Below, one piece after another: positions 52,911-62,385 of a DNA stretch of 64,000 bases. A model generated the notes under the pieces. The model was not told the origin of the DNA, did not search any database, and saw only the letters and a program-made list of their open reading frames with translations. The stretch is from Sphingomonas glacialis. Its GTDB lineage: Bacteria; Pseudomonadota; Alphaproteobacteria; Sphingomonadales; Sphingomonadaceae. The position numbers and the translations under genes were made by a program. The stretch covers positions 1,993 to 65,992 of the forward strand of contig NZ_RCZC01000009.1 in assembly GCF_006439055.1 (NCBI RefSeq). The letters are read 5' to 3'. How positions within the stretch are numbered: position 1 is the first letter of the stretch; each line of letters begins with the position of its first letter.

Positions 52911-53973
52911 CCCGATATTGGCCGATGACACTCTCGCGGCGATCCGTGCGGGCGACGAAGCGCTCGATCGCGGCTTGCGCGGTCCGGCCGTCGAACTCGC
53001 GCTGCTCGCCGACGCCGGATTGCTCTCGGCGCCGTTGCCCGTGGATCGCGGTGGCCGAGGCTGGGGCACCAGCGCGGACGGCGCCGAGCCGATGCTCGCG
53101 TTGCTGGCGACGCTGGGCGGCGCCAGCCTCCCGCTGGCGCGGATCTACGAAGGGCACGTCAACGCGATCAAGCTCTTCCTGCGCTACGGGGATCAAGACC
53201 AGCAGGCGCGCGTCTGCGCCGCGGTTGCGGCGGGCTCGATCCTCGGCGTCTGGGGCGCGGAGCGCGACCGACCGGTCACGATCGATGCCGATGGACTGTT
53301 GGCGGGGGTCAAGACGTTTGCTTCGGGGCTCGGCGATGTGACGCACGCGATCGTCACCGCGCGCGTCGCGGATGGGCTGCGGATGGTGGTGATCGATGCG
53401 ACCGATGCGGCGCGCGGCGAGATCTTCGATTGGGACGTCGACGGCATGGTCGGCAGCCGGTCGGGCCGGTTCGATTGTACGGGGCTCCCGGCGGGTCCGG
53501 CCGATTGCCTCGGCGCGGTCGACGCGCTGTTCATCGAGCCCGATTTCAATGGCGGGGTGTGGCGGTTATGCGCTTGCTATGCCGGCGCGATGGAGCGGTT
53601 GGCGCGCTTGACCGCGCGCCAGATCGACCGCACCGGCAGCCGCGACGACCCCCTTGCCGCGCATCGTCTCGGGCATCTCGCGATGGAGGCGAGGGGCGCC
53701 GTGTTATGGGCCAGGTCGGCCTGCCTGGCTGTGGAAGCATTGCAAGCATCCCCGGCGGAGGCGGTCACGACGACGTTATTCGCGCGCGAAGCGATCGAGC
53801 AAGCCGCAACGCGCCTGTTGGCGTTGGTCGAGCGCGTCAACGGCACCGCGATGCATCGCCGCGGCAGCGAGATCGGTCGGTTGTCGCGCGATCTTCGCCT
53901 GTATCTCCGCCAGGCCGATCTCGATGGGAAACTGCGCGTCGCGACGGCAGGCTGGGTCGTCGGCGAGCCATGA
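52903..53973 (+). CDS. Acyl-CoA-dehydrogenase-like flavoprotein
   Basis: 356 residues. The overall order fits the acyl-CoA dehydrogenase superfamily: N-terminal helices (VELALLADAGLLSAPLPVDR), a middle beta domain (GVWGAERDRPVTIDADGLLA, GVKTFASGLGDVTHAIVTAR, WDVDGMVGSRSGRFDCTGLP) and a C-terminal four-helix bundle. The usual catalytic Glu region (YEG.-like) at the C-terminus is not evident, and it is shorter than the usual ~380-400. It may be a divergent oxidase or a structural binder. Last gene of the four-gene operon. Confidence 0.8.
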   Translation: MPDPILADDTLAAIRAGDEALDRGLRGPAVELALLADAGLLSAPLPVDRGGRGWGTSADGAEPMLALLATLGGASLPLARIYEGHVNAIKLFLRYGDQDQQARVCAAVAAGSILGVWGAERDRPVTIDADGLLAGVKTFASGLGDVTHAIVTARVADGLRMVVIDATDAARGEIFDWDVDGMVGSRSGRFDCTGLPAGPADCLGAVDALFIEPDFNGGVWRLCACYAGAMERLARLTARQIDRTGSRDDPLAAHRLGHLAMEARGAVLWARSACLAVEALQASPAEAVTTTLFAREAIEQAATRLLALVERVNGTAMHRRGSEIGRLSRDLRLYLRQADLDGKLRVATAGWVVGEP

Positions 53974-54368
53974 TCGAGGGATACGCATACGAATTCGCAT
54001 TGGGAATGCGATCAAGAGGCTGCGCCATCTGACCGGGGCAATGGCAGGTGATGCCGCCAGCCGTCGGATCAAGTCGGACACGGTCTTATGCGAACGCAGA
54101 CCGCGTGGCAGCTACCAGGCAAACGGCCTTGAGCCAGAGATCGCTTTGAACGCTTCGTTGCCGCGCGCCGCCACAGAGTTCTCGCTGTCATAAACTTGAG
54201 AAGATCGCTGTCGCGAACGCATCGAGCACGCGCTGCCGAAGGCTGGTGCTGTTGCGCATCTGTGTGCGCGGCGACACTGATCTGCTTGGTCGGAAGAGGG
54301 CGGCGATCTAACTAAGCGCTAAGATCGCCGCCGCTCTTGCCCACGCCCTTGATATACAAGGGGGAAAC
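53974..54368. other. Intergenic stretch, nothing identified
   Basis: Around 395 bp with no supported gene. A short GCATT/AATGC inverted repeat lies near 53997-54009 but has no T-tract. It separates the glycoconjugate operon from tRNA-Thr. Confidence 0.5.
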
Positions 54369-54443
<75 letters not shown>

Positions 54444-54524
54444 ATGTCCGCAAAGCACCTTACGGCGTCTGCGGAAGCGGCCTAAGACCCGTTGGCGCGG
54501 GGATTGTCAAGGAGCGTGTGACAG

Positions 54525-54650
54525 ATGGGCAGCAAAGACGACGAAAAAGCCGCGCGGCTCGCCGCGGCGCTGCGCGAGAACCTCAAGCGCCGCAAGGGGC
54601 GCGAGCGGGCACTCGACACCGCGCCGCGCGACGACGACGTCACGAAATAG
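54525..54650 (+). CDS. Small basic conserved protein
   Basis: 41 residues, MGSKDDEKAARLAAALRENL then KRRKGRERALDTAPRDDDVTK. AAGGAG lies 10 nt upstream of the ATG. It is highly charged and helical, resembling the many ~45-60-residue KRRK-rich small proteins annotated in sphingomonads. Function unknown. Its last 11 bp overlap the end of the convergent aminopeptidase gene. Confidence 0.65.
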   Translation: MGSKDDEKAARLAAALRENLKRRKGRERALDTAPRDDDVTK

Positions 54651-56433
54651 GTGCGCATTTCGCGTCGAGCCAGGCGCGCTCGTCGGCATCGAGATGCGCG
54701 CCGATCACCGCGACGACGCGCTCATGGTACGAATCGAGCCATGCGCGTTCGGCCGCGCTGAGCATCTCGGCGACAATGAGCGAGCGCTCGATCGGGCAGA
54801 AGGTCAGCGTCTCGAATCCCAGCATCGGCGCGCCGCCGTCGAAACTGCGGTCCTCGACCAGGATCAGATTCTCGATTCGAATCCCGTATTCGCCCGCTTT
54901 GTAATAGCCGGGCTCGTTCGAGAGGATCATCCCGGCGCGCAGCGGCTCGGCGGGGCCGCCGCCGGGATAGCTCGGCGGGGCGATGCGCTGCGGGCCTTCA
55001 TGGACCGAGAGATAGGCGCCGACGCCGTGGCCGGTGCCATGCGCATAGTCGAGCCCGACCGCCCATAACGGCCGCCGCGCGAACGGATCGAGCTGCGCGC
55101 CCGTCGTCCCGAGCGGGAAGACCGCCGTCGCCAGCGCGATATGGCCCTGCAGCACGCGCGTGAAGCGATCGCGCACCTCGGCCGTCGGCTCGCCGATCGG
55201 TAGGACGCGCGTCAGGTCGGTCGTGCCGTCGGCATATTGCCCGCCCGAATCGACGAGATAGAGCTGCCCCAGTTCGAGCGGCGCGTTCGATTCGGGGGTC
55301 GAATGGTAATGCGGGCTGGCGCCGTGCGCGCCCGTCGCCGAGATCGTATCGAACGAGGTGTCGAGCAACACGCCCGTCGCCTCGCGGAACGCCTGCAGCT
55401 TTGCGACGCACGCCAGTTCGTCGAGCCCGCCCTTGGGCGCCTCGGCCTCGACCCAGCGCAGGAATTTGGCGAGTGCGGCACCGTCGCGTGCCGAGGCGGT
55501 ACGGTGACCGGCGATCTCGACCGGGTTCTTGACCGCCTTGGTCAGTACCACCGGGTCGCGCAGCGCGAGCACCGTGGCGCCACCCGAATCGAGCCGATCG
55601 AAGATCGCCGCGACCGCGCGCTCGGGGTCCGCAGCGATCGTCTTGCCGGCATAGCGGCCGAGCGCCTCGGCAAAGGCGGCGCGCGGGTGGAGCCGGATCG
55701 CATTGCCGAGGTGCTGGCGGACCGCGTCGCTGACCTTTTCGGGGGCGACGAACAGATCGGCGGTGCCGTCGGCATCGACGATCGCATAGGCCAAAGCGAC
55801 CGGCGTGTGCGCGACGTCGCCGCCGCGCACGTTGAGCGCCCAGGCGATCGAATCGAGCGCGGTCAGCACCACCGCATCGGCGCCGGTCTCGGCCAGCCAG
55901 TCGGCGATCTGTGCGCGCTTGGCGGCCGAGCCGACGCCGGCGCGCGCCTCGTCCTGCACGACGAGCGGCGCGTCCGAGGCGACCGGGCGGTCGCTCCAGA
56001 CGGCATCGATCGGATTGGCATCGACCGCGATCAGCTCGGCACCGCGCGCGGCGAGCGCGGCGCGCGCTTCCTCGACCCAGGCGCGGGTGTGGAGCCACGG
56101 ATCGTAGCCGATCCGCCCGCCGGCGGGCGCATGCGCGCCGAGCCAGGCGGCGATGCTCGTCGCGGGGACGGCGACATACTCAAAGTCGGCGGCGGAGACC
56201 TGTTCGCGTACCTGCAGCGTGTAGCGCCCGTCGGTGAAGATCGCGGCGCTATCGGCAAGCACGACCGCGCTCCCGGCCGAGCCCTGAAAGCCGGTCAGCC
56301 AGGCGAGCCGCTGCGCATAGGCGCCGACATATTCGCTCATATGTTCGTCGGTCAGCGGAACGACGAATCCGTCGAGGCGCGATTGCTGGAGGTGCGCGCG
56401 AAGCGCGGCGAGGCGGGTGGAGTGGATCGACAT
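54640..56433 (-). CDS. Aminopeptidase P family (Xaa-Pro) metallopeptidase
   Basis: 597 residues, the three-domain long form. Start at ATG 56433 (MSIHSTRLAALRAHL). Two creatinase-like N-terminal domains (FVVPLTDEHMSEYVG, LTGFQGSAGSAVVL) are followed by the M24 pita-bread domain. Metal ligands sit in VDSGGQYADGTTD (two Asp), GTGHGVG (His), ILSNEPGYY (Glu) and IRIENLILVE (Glu). It removes the N-terminal residue from peptides with Pro at position 2, in the cytoplasm. No signal peptide. Confidence 0.92.
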   Translation of the reverse strand: MSIHSTRLAALRAHLQQSRLDGFVVPLTDEHMSEYVGAYAQRLAWLTGFQGSAGSAVVLADSAAIFTDGRYTLQVREQVSAADFEYVAVPATSIAAWLGAHAPAGGRIGYDPWLHTRAWVEEARAALAARGAELIAVDANPIDAVWSDRPVASDAPLVVQDEARAGVGSAAKRAQIADWLAETGADAVVLTALDSIAWALNVRGGDVAHTPVALAYAIVDADGTADLFVAPEKVSDAVRQHLGNAIRLHPRAAFAEALGRYAGKTIAADPERAVAAIFDRLDSGGATVLALRDPVVLTKAVKNPVEIAGHRTASARDGAALAKFLRWVEAEAPKGGLDELACVAKLQAFREATGVLLDTSFDTISATGAHGASPHYHSTPESNAPLELGQLYLVDSGGQYADGTTDLTRVLPIGEPTAEVRDRFTRVLQGHIALATAVFPLGTTGAQLDPFARRPLWAVGLDYAHGTGHGVGAYLSVHEGPQRIAPPSYPGGGPAEPLRAGMILSNEPGYYKAGEYGIRIENLILVEDRSFDGGAPMLGFETLTFCPIERSLIVAEMLSAAERAWLDSYHERVVAVIGAHLDADERAWLDAKCAPIS

Positions 56434-56635
56434 GCACTTTTCTCGTGGCTGCTGGAAACAAGAGCGGCGGTGGCGGGGCGGCCCAACCCAGCGGGATCGG
56501 TCGCGACGTCGCGCGACCTTGGCAGATTGCGCGCGGGCGCAACAGGCCCGACCAGAATGATGCGCAGGCGCGCCCGGCCGGTCCGCGCACCCGCTATAAT
56601 GAGCGTGTCGGTTTCTCCGGAAGAGATGTCTCGCC

Positions 56636-58480
56636 ATGTCGATCGCCAAGCGCCTCCAACTCGGCAGCGTATTGATCATCACGACCGTCCTGCTGGCGAT
56701 CGCGGTCTCCGCCTATAGTATCAACCTGGTCCGGATCGGTGGCCCGGTTTCAAGCGAAATCCAGTCCTCCTCGGACTTTGTCGCGGATATCCTGCCGCCG
56801 CTCGAATATGTGCTCGAGCCATTTCTCGAGGCGACGCTGCTCGCCAACCATCCCGAACAGATCGAACTGCGCGCTACACGGCTGGCGGCGCTGCGGCGCG
56901 CCTATGACGCGCGCCATGCCTATTGGACCGCGGCGAAGCTCGACCCGGCCCTGGTGCGCGCGCTCACGGTCGAAGCCGACGCGCCGGCGCGGCGCTTCTG
57001 AAACGGCGTCGAGCAGCTGACGGCCGCGGTGCGCGCGGGCGATGCCGCGGCGGTCCGCGCCAGCTACGATCGCGTCTCGGCCGAGTATGCCGCGCACCGC
57101 GCGCTGATCGACCGCGCGGTGACGCTCGCCCGGCAGCATCAGACGATGCTGAAGGCGCGCTCCGACTGGATCGTGGCGACCGCGTCGATCGCCTTGCTCG
57201 CGCTTGCGGCGATGGTGCTCGCAACGGCGATCGGCGCGGGGTCTATCTGCGGCGCAAGATCATGGCCCCTTTCGCCAGTGTGATCGACGTGACGATCGCA
57301 ATTGCGCAGGGTACCGATCGCGCTGTCCCGTATGGCGACCGCGCCGACGAACTCGGCGACATGGCGCGCGCGGTCGATGTCTTCCGCCGCGCCGCAAGCG
57401 ACCGCGCCGCCCAGGATGCCCGCACGAGCGCCGAGCAGACCTTCATCGCCGACGCGCTCGGCCAGGTGCTGCGCGCGATGGCATCGGGCGACCTGCGCCA
57501 CAGCATTTCGGTCGATTTCTCGCCAAGCTACGCCGGCGTCCAGGCCGACCTCAACCGCGCGGTCGATACGCTGCGCACGATGGTGCGCACCGTGGTCGAG
57601 ACGACGAACGCCATCAACGTCACGTCCGAATCGATCGCGCGGGCGGCCGGTGATCTCGCGCAGCGCACCGAAAGCAGCGCCGCCGCGATCTAACAGACTT
57701 CCGCCTCGATCGAGCGGATGAACGCACGGTTGCGCATCACCGCACAGGCCGCCGCGCAATCGTCGCAAGGGTCGCAACAGACGCTCGCCGCGGCAGGCGA
57801 CGTGCGCAAGCGCACCGATGGCGCGATCGAGGCGATGCGCCGCGTATCGACGAGCACGGCGGGGATCGACGACGTGATCGAGGGGCTCGACAAGATCGCC
57901 TTCCAGACACGCGTGCTGGCGATGAACGCCGCGGTCGAGGCGGGGCGCGCGGGTGATGCCGGGCGGGGGATTCGCGGTGGTCGCCGATCTCGTCTCGACG
58001 CTGGCGATGCGCGCCGAGGACGAGGCGAAGCGCGCGCGGGTTCAGCTCAGCACGACGCAGGACGAAGTCGGGGTCGCGGTCGGTGCGGTCGGCCAGGTCG
58101 ATGGCGCGCTCGAAACGATCCTCGCGCGCTGCGCCGAAGCCGCCGATCTGATGCGGGGCATTGCCGACGACAATGCCGCGCTCGCGACCGCGATCGGCGA
58201 GATCAAGGGTGCGGTGCACCAGCTCGACGGGATCGCACAGCAGAATGCGGCGATGGTCGAGCAGACCCTGGGTGCGGCGGCGTCGCTGGCGCAGCGCATT
58301 GCGGCGCTGGCGGGGCATGCCGGCGCTTTCCGTCACGATCGCCGCGAGCGCGACGTGCGCGTGGCGTTCGACCGGCGGGCAAATGGCGCGCGCCGCGCGC
58401 AAGGCGCGCCCGCACTTGCTGCGCCGGGGACGCTCGTGCGTCTCACCGACCGGGCGGCCGGGCCGCTCGTCTCCGCCTGA
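56636..58480 (+). pseudogene. Methyl-accepting chemotaxis protein, multiply mutated
   Basis: About 615 codons if repaired. N-terminal TM helix (LIITTVLLAIAVSAYSINLV), helical periplasmic sensor and second TM (WIVATASIALLALAAMVLAT), HAMP-like linker and cytoplasmic signalling domain (IDDVIEGLDKIAFQTRVLAM; NAAVEAGRAGDAG). Lesions: TGA at 56999-57001 in place of the Trp expected after ARRF; a frameshift near 57240 before VYLRRKIMAPF; TAA at 57691-57693 in place of a Glu in SSAAAIEQTSASIERM; and a frameshift in the G-run near 57965 that restores FAVVADLVS. It is unlikely to make a full receptor. Confidence 0.85.
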
Positions 58481-58533
58481 TCGGCGTCGCGCACATCTCG
58501 ACTTGTCCGGGCAGGAGCGGGTAGGGATCGGGG

Positions 58534-60594
58534 ATGACCGATCTTACCCCGCCCGTCGCCCAGACCCGCGCCCATAGCTTCACCGCGCATGGGCAGACCA
58601 TCGAAGACCCCTATGCGTGGCTGAAGGACCCCAATTACCCCGAGGTCGACGATAAGGACGTGCTCGCCTATCTCGCGGCCGAGAACGCCTATTTCGAAGG
58701 CGTGATGGCGCCGCACAAGGGGCTGATCGACCGGCTGTATGCCGAGATGAAGGGGCGCATCAAGGAAGACGATTCGTCGGTGCCGCAGAAGGATGGCGAC
58801 TGGCTGTACTGGACCTCGTTCGAGACCGGCGGCGAATATCGCAAATGGTGGCGCAAGCCGGTCGGCGGGGGGGCTCCCGACCTGATCCTCGACGAGGTCG
58901 CCCTCGCCGAGGGCAAGGAATATTTCCGGCTAGGCGCCTTTTCGGTGTCGAACGACGGGCGGTTGCTCGCCTATGCGATCGACGACAATGGCTCGGAGCG
59001 GTTCGAGGTGCGCGTCAAGGATTTGACGAGCGGCGACCATCTGCCCGACGTCATCCCCGGCATGCTCTCCGAAATCGTCTGGACCGCCGACGACAAGGGT
59101 TTCCTCTACGGCCTCGCCAACGAGCAGTGGCGCACCGACAATGCGCGGCTGCACTGGCTCGGCACGCCGGTCGCCGACGATGTCGAATTGTTCAAGGAAG
59201 CCGATGAGGGCTTCCGCGTCGGCGTGTCGGAAACCAGCGACCGCAAATGGATCGTGCTGTCGAGCGGCGACCATGTCACGAGCGAGATCTATTTGCTCCC
59301 GGCGACCGACCCGCTCGCGACGCCGCTGTGCGTTGCGCCGCGCAAGGTGGGGCGCGAGTACGATGTCGACATGCACGGCGACACGCTGTTCATCCACACC
59401 AATGACGTGGATCCCAATTTCCGGCTGTGCACCGCGCATATCTCGGCGCCGGGCGAGTGGGTCGAGAAGATCGGTCCGTCGCGGCATTTCTACATGACCG
59501 GGATCGACTGCTTCCGCGATTTCTTCATCGTCGATGGGCGTGAGGACGGGTTGGATCAGATCGAGATCCACCGCTACGACAGCGCCATCGCGCCGCAGCG
59601 GATCGTCTTTCCCGAGGCGAGCTACGACGCGGGCCTCGGCAACAATCCCGAATATGCGATGGACGTGCTGCGCGTCGGCTATGAATCGATGGTCACGCCG
59701 GGCACCGAATATGATTACGACGTCGCGACGGGCACGCTGACCACGCTCAAGGTGCAGGAAATCCCGTCGGGCTATGACGGCGACAAATATCGCACCGAGC
59801 GGCTCAAGATCACCGCGCGCGATGGCACCGAGGTGCCGGTCTCGATCGTCTATCCCAAGGATTTCCCGCGCGACGGCAGCCGCCCGATCTATCTCTATGC
59901 GTACGGCGCGTACGGCTATGCGATCCCGCCGGGCTTCTCGACCGGGCGGCTGTCGCTGCTCGATCGCGGCTTTGCCTATGCGATCGCGCATATCCGCGGC
60001 GGCGACGACCTCGGCCAGCAATGGTATCTCGACGGCAAGCTCGAAAAGCGCGCCAACACCTTCAACGATTTCGTCGATGTGGCGAAGGGGTTGATCGCGG
60101 GCGGCTGGACCTCGGCCGGCAAGATCGCGATCGCGGGCCGCTCGGCCGGCGGCGAGCTGATGGGTGCGGTGGTCAATTCGGATCCCGAATTGTGGGGCGC
60201 GGTGATCGCCGACGTGCCGTTCGTCGACGTGCTCAACACGATGCTCGACGCCGAGCTGCCGCTGACGCCCGGCGAATGGCCTGAATGGGGCAATCCGATC
60301 GAGGATGCCGCAGCGTTCGAGCTGATCCGCGGGTATTCGCCGTACGACCAGGTGAAGGCGCAGGCCTATCCGCCGATGTTCATTAGCGGAGGCCTCAACG
60401 ATCCGCGCGTGACCTATTGGGAGCCCGCGAAATGGGCGGCCAAGCTGCGCAGCGTGAAGACCGACAGCAATGTGCTGCTGCTCAAGACCAACATGGGCGC
60501 GGGGCATGGGGGCAAGTCGGGACGCTTCGAAAGCTTGCGCGAGGCGGCCGAGGAGCATGCTTTCGTGCTGTGGCAATTGGGCGTCGAGGGGTGA
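58534..60594 (+). CDS. ptrB: Oligopeptidase B (S9A prolyl-oligopeptidase family)
   Basis: 686 residues, the normal size for S9A enzymes. Beta-propeller (about 70-400) then alpha/beta hydrolase domain. Catalytic Ser ~536 in GRSAGGELMG, Asp in ISGGLNDPRVTYWEPAKW and His ~656 in GAGHGGKSGR; AYGAYGYAIPPGFS and HIRGGDDLGQQWYLDGKLEK are family signatures. It cuts short peptides after basic residues. No signal peptide, so cytoplasmic. AGGGATCGGGG precedes the ATG. Confidence 0.93.
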   Translation: MTDLTPPVAQTRAHSFTAHGQTIEDPYAWLKDPNYPEVDDKDVLAYLAAENAYFEGVMAPHKGLIDRLYAEMKGRIKEDDSSVPQKDGDWLYWTSFETGGEYRKWWRKPVGGGAPDLILDEVALAEGKEYFRLGAFSVSNDGRLLAYAIDDNGSERFEVRVKDLTSGDHLPDVIPGMLSEIVWTADDKGFLYGLANEQWRTDNARLHWLGTPVADDVELFKEADEGFRVGVSETSDRKWIVLSSGDHVTSEIYLLPATDPLATPLCVAPRKVGREYDVDMHGDTLFIHTNDVDPNFRLCTAHISAPGEWVEKIGPSRHFYMTGIDCFRDFFIVDGREDGLDQIEIHRYDSAIAPQRIVFPEASYDAGLGNNPEYAMDVLRVGYESMVTPGTEYDYDVATGTLTTLKVQEIPSGYDGDKYRTERLKITARDGTEVPVSIVYPKDFPRDGSRPIYLYAYGAYGYAIPPGFSTGRLSLLDRGFAYAIAHIRGGDDLGQQWYLDGKLEKRANTFNDFVDVAKGLIAGGWTSAGKIAIAGRSAGGELMGAVVNSDPELWGAVIADVPFVDVLNTMLDAELPLTPGEWPEWGNPIEDAAAFELIRGYSPYDQVKAQAYPPMFISGGLNDPRVTYWEPAKWAAKLRSVKTDSNVLLLKTNMGAGHGGKSGRFESLREAAEEHAFVLWQLGVEG

Positions 60595-60620
60595 TCGGGA
60601 TGCCACCGGCTGCTCTTCTC

Positions 60621-60702
60621 GTCACCCCCGCGGAAGCGGGGGTCCCGCTACCTCGCGGTGTCCAAGAAGAAGAAGCGGGATCCCCGCTTTCGCGGGGATG
60701 AC
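60621..60702. repeat. REP-like inverted repeat pair
   Basis: GTCACCCCCGCGGAAGCGGG on the left is mirrored by GCGGGATCCCCGCTTTCGCG on the right, so the two arms form a large hairpin, and each arm has its own small hairpin. GTCATCCCCGC..AAGCGGGG-type units are common between sphingomonad genes. It could also act as a terminator of ptrB. Confidence 0.75.
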
Positions 60703-60735
60703 GGTGGTGGCTCAAGCAAGAGGCGGCATACGCTA

Positions 60736-61311
60736 GTGTCGATCGAAACGATCATCGCGAAATACGGTCTTGCCGCGCTATTCCTCGGCGCCGGGCTCGA
60801 AGGCGAGACGGTGGTGATCGCTGGCGGCTTGCTGTCGCACAAGGGTCTGCTGCCGCTCCCCGGCGCGATGGCGGCGGCGGCGGCGGGGTCGTTCGTCGCC
60901 GATCAGATCTTCTTCAGCGCCGGCCGCTATTTCCGCGGCAAGGCTTGGGTGAAACGCCAGCAAAAGCGACCGCTCTTCGCACGCGCGCTCGGTCTGCTCG
61001 AACGCTATCCGATCGGCTTCATCTTCGCCTTCCGCTTCATCTATGGCTTCCGCACGATCAGCCCGATCGCGATCGGCACGACCAGGGTCGAGACCCGGCT
61101 GTTCGTGCTCATCAACGCGATCGCGGCGATTGTGTGGGGGATCGCCTTCACCGGGATCGGCTATCTGTTCGGGCACAGTTTCGAGAAACTGATCGAGCGT
61201 TTCATGCCGCACGGCCACGCCGTACTGTATCTCGCGGGCGGGATCGTCGCGATCGCGGCGATCGTCGGGGGCGTGCATTGGTGGCGATCGCGAGCACAGC
61301 GCGACGCATGA
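60736..61311 (+). CDS. DedA-family membrane protein
   Basis: 191 residues from a GTG at 60736 (VSIETIIAKYG); upstream in-frame codons lie within the REP-like repeat and are not used. SNARE-associated (VTT) domain with several helices and conserved features: LGAGLEGETVVIAGGLLSH, FVADQIFFSAGRYFRG and FRFIYGFRTISPIAIGTTR (R-x3-G...P). DedA proteins are lipid scramblases or transporters needed for membrane integrity. Its stop overlaps the start of the thioesterase gene (ATGA). Confidence 0.88.
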   Translation: MSIETIIAKYGLAALFLGAGLEGETVVIAGGLLSHKGLLPLPGAMAAAAAGSFVADQIFFSAGRYFRGKAWVKRQQKRPLFARALGLLERYPIGFIFAFRFIYGFRTISPIAIGTTRVETRLFVLINAIAAIVWGIAFTGIGYLFGHSFEKLIERFMPHGHAVLYLAGGIVAIAAIVGGVHWWRSRAQRDA

Positions 61312-61697
61312 CGCGCTTCACCCAGATCATCACCGCGAGCCCGGCCGACATCGACGAACTCGGCCATGTCAACAATGCGGTGTGGGTGCGCTGGATCCAG
61401 GAGATCGCGGTGGCGCACTGGGTCGCGCTTGCGCCGGCCGAGCATCAGGCGGCGTATGTCTGGGTCGTGACGCGGCACGAGATCGACTATCGCGGCAATG
61501 TGCGCGTTGGTGAGACGGTGACGGGCGAGACCTGGATTGCCGCCCCGCCCAAGGGCGCGCGCTTCGACCGGCACGTGCGTTTCACCGGCGCGGACGGCAA
61601 GGTGAAGGTCGAGGCGGTGACGACCTGGGCGATGCTCGACCGCGCCACCGGGCGGCTGGCGCGTGTCCGCGAGGAGATCGCCGCGCCGTTTTTGTGA
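61308..61697 (+). CDS. Hotdog-fold acyl-CoA thioesterase
   Basis: 129 residues, 4HBT family. DELGHVNNAVWVRWIQE holds the catalytic Asp of YbgC/FadM-type hotdog thioesterases (D-x-x-GHVNN). Beta strands follow (YVWVVTRHEIDYRGNVRVGE, KVKVEAVTTWAMLD). It would hydrolyse acyl-CoA in the cytoplasm. Translationally coupled to the DedA gene through ATGA. Confidence 0.87.
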   Translation: MTRFTQIITASPADIDELGHVNNAVWVRWIQEIAVAHWVALAPAEHQAAYVWVVTRHEIDYRGNVRVGETVTGETWIAAPPKGARFDRHVRFTGADGKVKVEAVTTWAMLDRATGRLARVREEIAAPFL

Positions 61698-61760
61698 CGC
61701 GGGCGGAACCTGTTGGCGCACCAAGGGCTTGAACGGGATACGGTTTCGAAAGGACCAGCG

Positions 61761-62375
61761 ATGCTCGAACATGTCCCCGAATGGCTTGGCGCCAGCCTGC
61801 GCGGTGTCCGCGCCGGCGCCGAGCATCTTGCGATCGTCCATCCATCGCTCGGGATCGGCGCGGTCGAGATCGCGCTGAGCAGCCCGGCGTTCGGCGACTT
61901 TGCCGAGATGCCTGTGCGCTTCACCGCGGACGGGGAGGGCGTTTCGCCGCCGCTGCAATGGACCGACGCGCCAGCGGGCACGCAGAGCCTCGCACTGATC
62001 GTCGAGGACGCCGATTCGCCGACCCCCGCGCCGCTGGTGCATGCGATCCTGTGGGGCATGAACGTCGCGACCACCGGCCTCGCCGAGGGCGCGATCGCGG
62101 CCGATGGCGCGGCGGGTGCGATCGGGATCAACTCGTTCCTGTCGCAAGGCTGGCTCGCGCCCGATCCGCCCAGCGGGCATGGCGAGCATCGCTACGTCTT
62201 CCAGCTGTTCGCGCTCGATTGCTTGCCCGAGGATCTCGGCGACGGGCCGGGGCGTGGCGCGGTGCTCAACGCGATGGCGGGGCATGTGATCGGCGCGGGG
62301 ATTCTGACCGGGCTGTATTCGCGCGGCGAGGTGGTCGATGCGCCGGTGGCGACCGGGGGGCCGGCGGTCGCGTAA
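61761..62375 (+). CDS. YbhB/YbcL-type PEBP family protein
   Basis: 204 residues from the ATG at 61761 with AAAGGA upstream. The PEBP fold is recognisable from MPVRFTADGEGVSPPLQWTD, ALIVEDADSPTPAPLVHAIL and GHGEHRYVFQLFALD, the conserved anion-binding pocket residues (DADSP, GHGEHRY). The N-terminal ~45 residues are an extension. No signal peptide, so cytoplasmic. The biochemical role of bacterial members is unknown. Confidence 0.9.
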   Translation: MLEHVPEWLGASLRGVRAGAEHLAIVHPSLGIGAVEIALSSPAFGDFAEMPVRFTADGEGVSPPLQWTDAPAGTQSLALIVEDADSPTPAPLVHAILWGMNVATTGLAEGAIAADGAAGAIGINSFLSQGWLAPDPPSGHGEHRYVFQLFALDCLPEDLGDGPGRGAVLNAMAGHVIGAGILTGLYSRGEVVDAPVATGGPAVA

Positions 62376-62385
62376 CGCAATCCTC

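Noticed and set aside
58930..60606. 558-codon minus-strand open frame opposite oligopeptidase B
   Set aside because: Shadow of ptrB; the plus-strand product has the full catalytic triad.
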